DNA of 5,625 nt, taken from contig OMSM01000263.1 of NCBI GenBank assembly GCA_900313745.1, positions 1-5,625 on the forward strand. The letters are read 5' to 3'. Origin of the DNA: an uncultured Lachnospiraceae bacterium. GTDB lineage: Bacteria; Bacillota; Clostridia; Lachnospirales; Lachnospiraceae. The translations under genes were made by a program, and so were the position numbers. Below, piece after piece: positions 5,500 through 5,625 of the stretch. Under the pieces are notes generated by a model. The model saw only the letters and a list, made by a program, of their open reading frames with translations. It was not told where the DNA came from and did no database searches. Positions within the stretch are counted from its first letter, which is position 1, and each line of letters begins with the position of its first letter.

Positions 5500-5625
5500 A
5501 TGACCAACGTACATTTCAGCATACCGGAAACCGGGACTGCGCCCCGCCCGCTGCCCATGGGCTGCGCGGACGCCGCCGGGAATCTCTATACCGTTGATAC
5601 ACGGAGCCTCCTTAAGAACGGCCGC
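5500..5625 (+). CDS. N-terminus of a probable glycoside hydrolase, GH35-like beta-galactosidase (partial, 3' end outside window)
   Basis: An ATG at 5500 with the ribosome site AGAGGA (5486-5491) eight bases upstream opens a frame that runs to the window end, giving 42 residues. The last part, NLYTVDTRSLLKNGR (28-42), resembles the start of clostridial GH35-type beta-galactosidases, in which a V-D-S/T-R-S-x-L-x-x-G-R/K segment precedes the P-V-M-G-E-F-H-Y-S-R block; that block would fall just beyond the window. No signal peptide is visible, so the enzyme is probably cytoplasmic and acts on imported sugar. It follows permease 2 by 54 bases, with its own possible promoter, and likely belongs to the same catabolic locus. 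With so little sequence the family is tentative; any glycosidase with a similar N-terminal strand is possible. Confidence 0.5.
   Translation, partial: MTNVHFSIPETGTAPRPLPMGCADAAGNLYTVDTRSLLKNGR

Noticed and set aside
5448..5597. A 49-codon frame starting at the ATG right after permease 2, with an AAAAGG upstream
   Set aside because: Its product is Arg/His-rich with no recognisable pattern, and it overlaps in another frame the 5500 gene, which has a better ribosome site and a glycosidase-like N-terminus.
1..5625. Mobile elements, CRISPR arrays, tRNA or rRNA genes
   Set aside because: No transposase or integrase frame, no regularly spaced direct repeats, and no tRNA-like cloverleaf or rRNA sequence was seen on reading both strands.

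Overview
The window is G/C-rich, with G or C at most third codon positions, and carries a carbohydrate-uptake locus read entirely on the + strand. Organism: the solute-binding protein and two permeases are of the LplA/LplB/LplC kind, and the LacI-family regulator has an effector domain of a type common in Clostridia. Together these suggest a Bacillota bacterium of class Clostridia, plausibly a gut Lachnospiraceae-like organism. This is inferred from protein style alone; there is no rRNA or other taxonomic marker.

Layout. Positions 1-216 are the 3' end of a gene that looks like the C-terminus of a GH29 alpha-L-fucosidase. A 335-base gap follows, holding a long stem-loop (267-323), an AT-rich probable promoter area and a cluster of TTGCGC/GCGCAA motifs. 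Then come a LacI-family repressor (552-1583), a compact regulatory region dense in palindromes (about 1583-1713), a lipoprotein sugar-binding protein (1714-3354), an intercistronic pair of stem-loops (3376-3437), permease 1 (3474-4421), a gap with another LacI-type motif (4452-4461), permease 2 (4525-5445), and the first 42 codons of a further gene (5500 to the window end) that resembles the N-terminus of a GH35-like beta-galactosidase.

How the parts work together. The binding lipoprotein would capture an oligosaccharide at the cell surface and pass it to the two-permease channel. No ATPase gene is present, which is usual for this CUT1 subgroup, where a shared MsmX/UgpC-type ATPase is encoded elsewhere. 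The flanking glycosidases would cut the imported or nearby sugar, so a fucose- and galactose-containing glycan is a reasonable but unproven substrate. The LacI-type protein probably controls transcription. The best operator candidate is a perfect 20-bp palindrome (1644-1663) made of two tandem AACCGGTT sites, just upstream of an extended -10 and a stem-loop that may be the very 5' end of the transporter mRNA.

I see no phage, transposon, CRISPR or RNA gene, and no clearly new multi-gene system. The most unusual material is regulatory: the run of dyads before the binding-protein gene, the repeated operator-like motif inside the operon, and the atypical hinge of the LacI-family protein.
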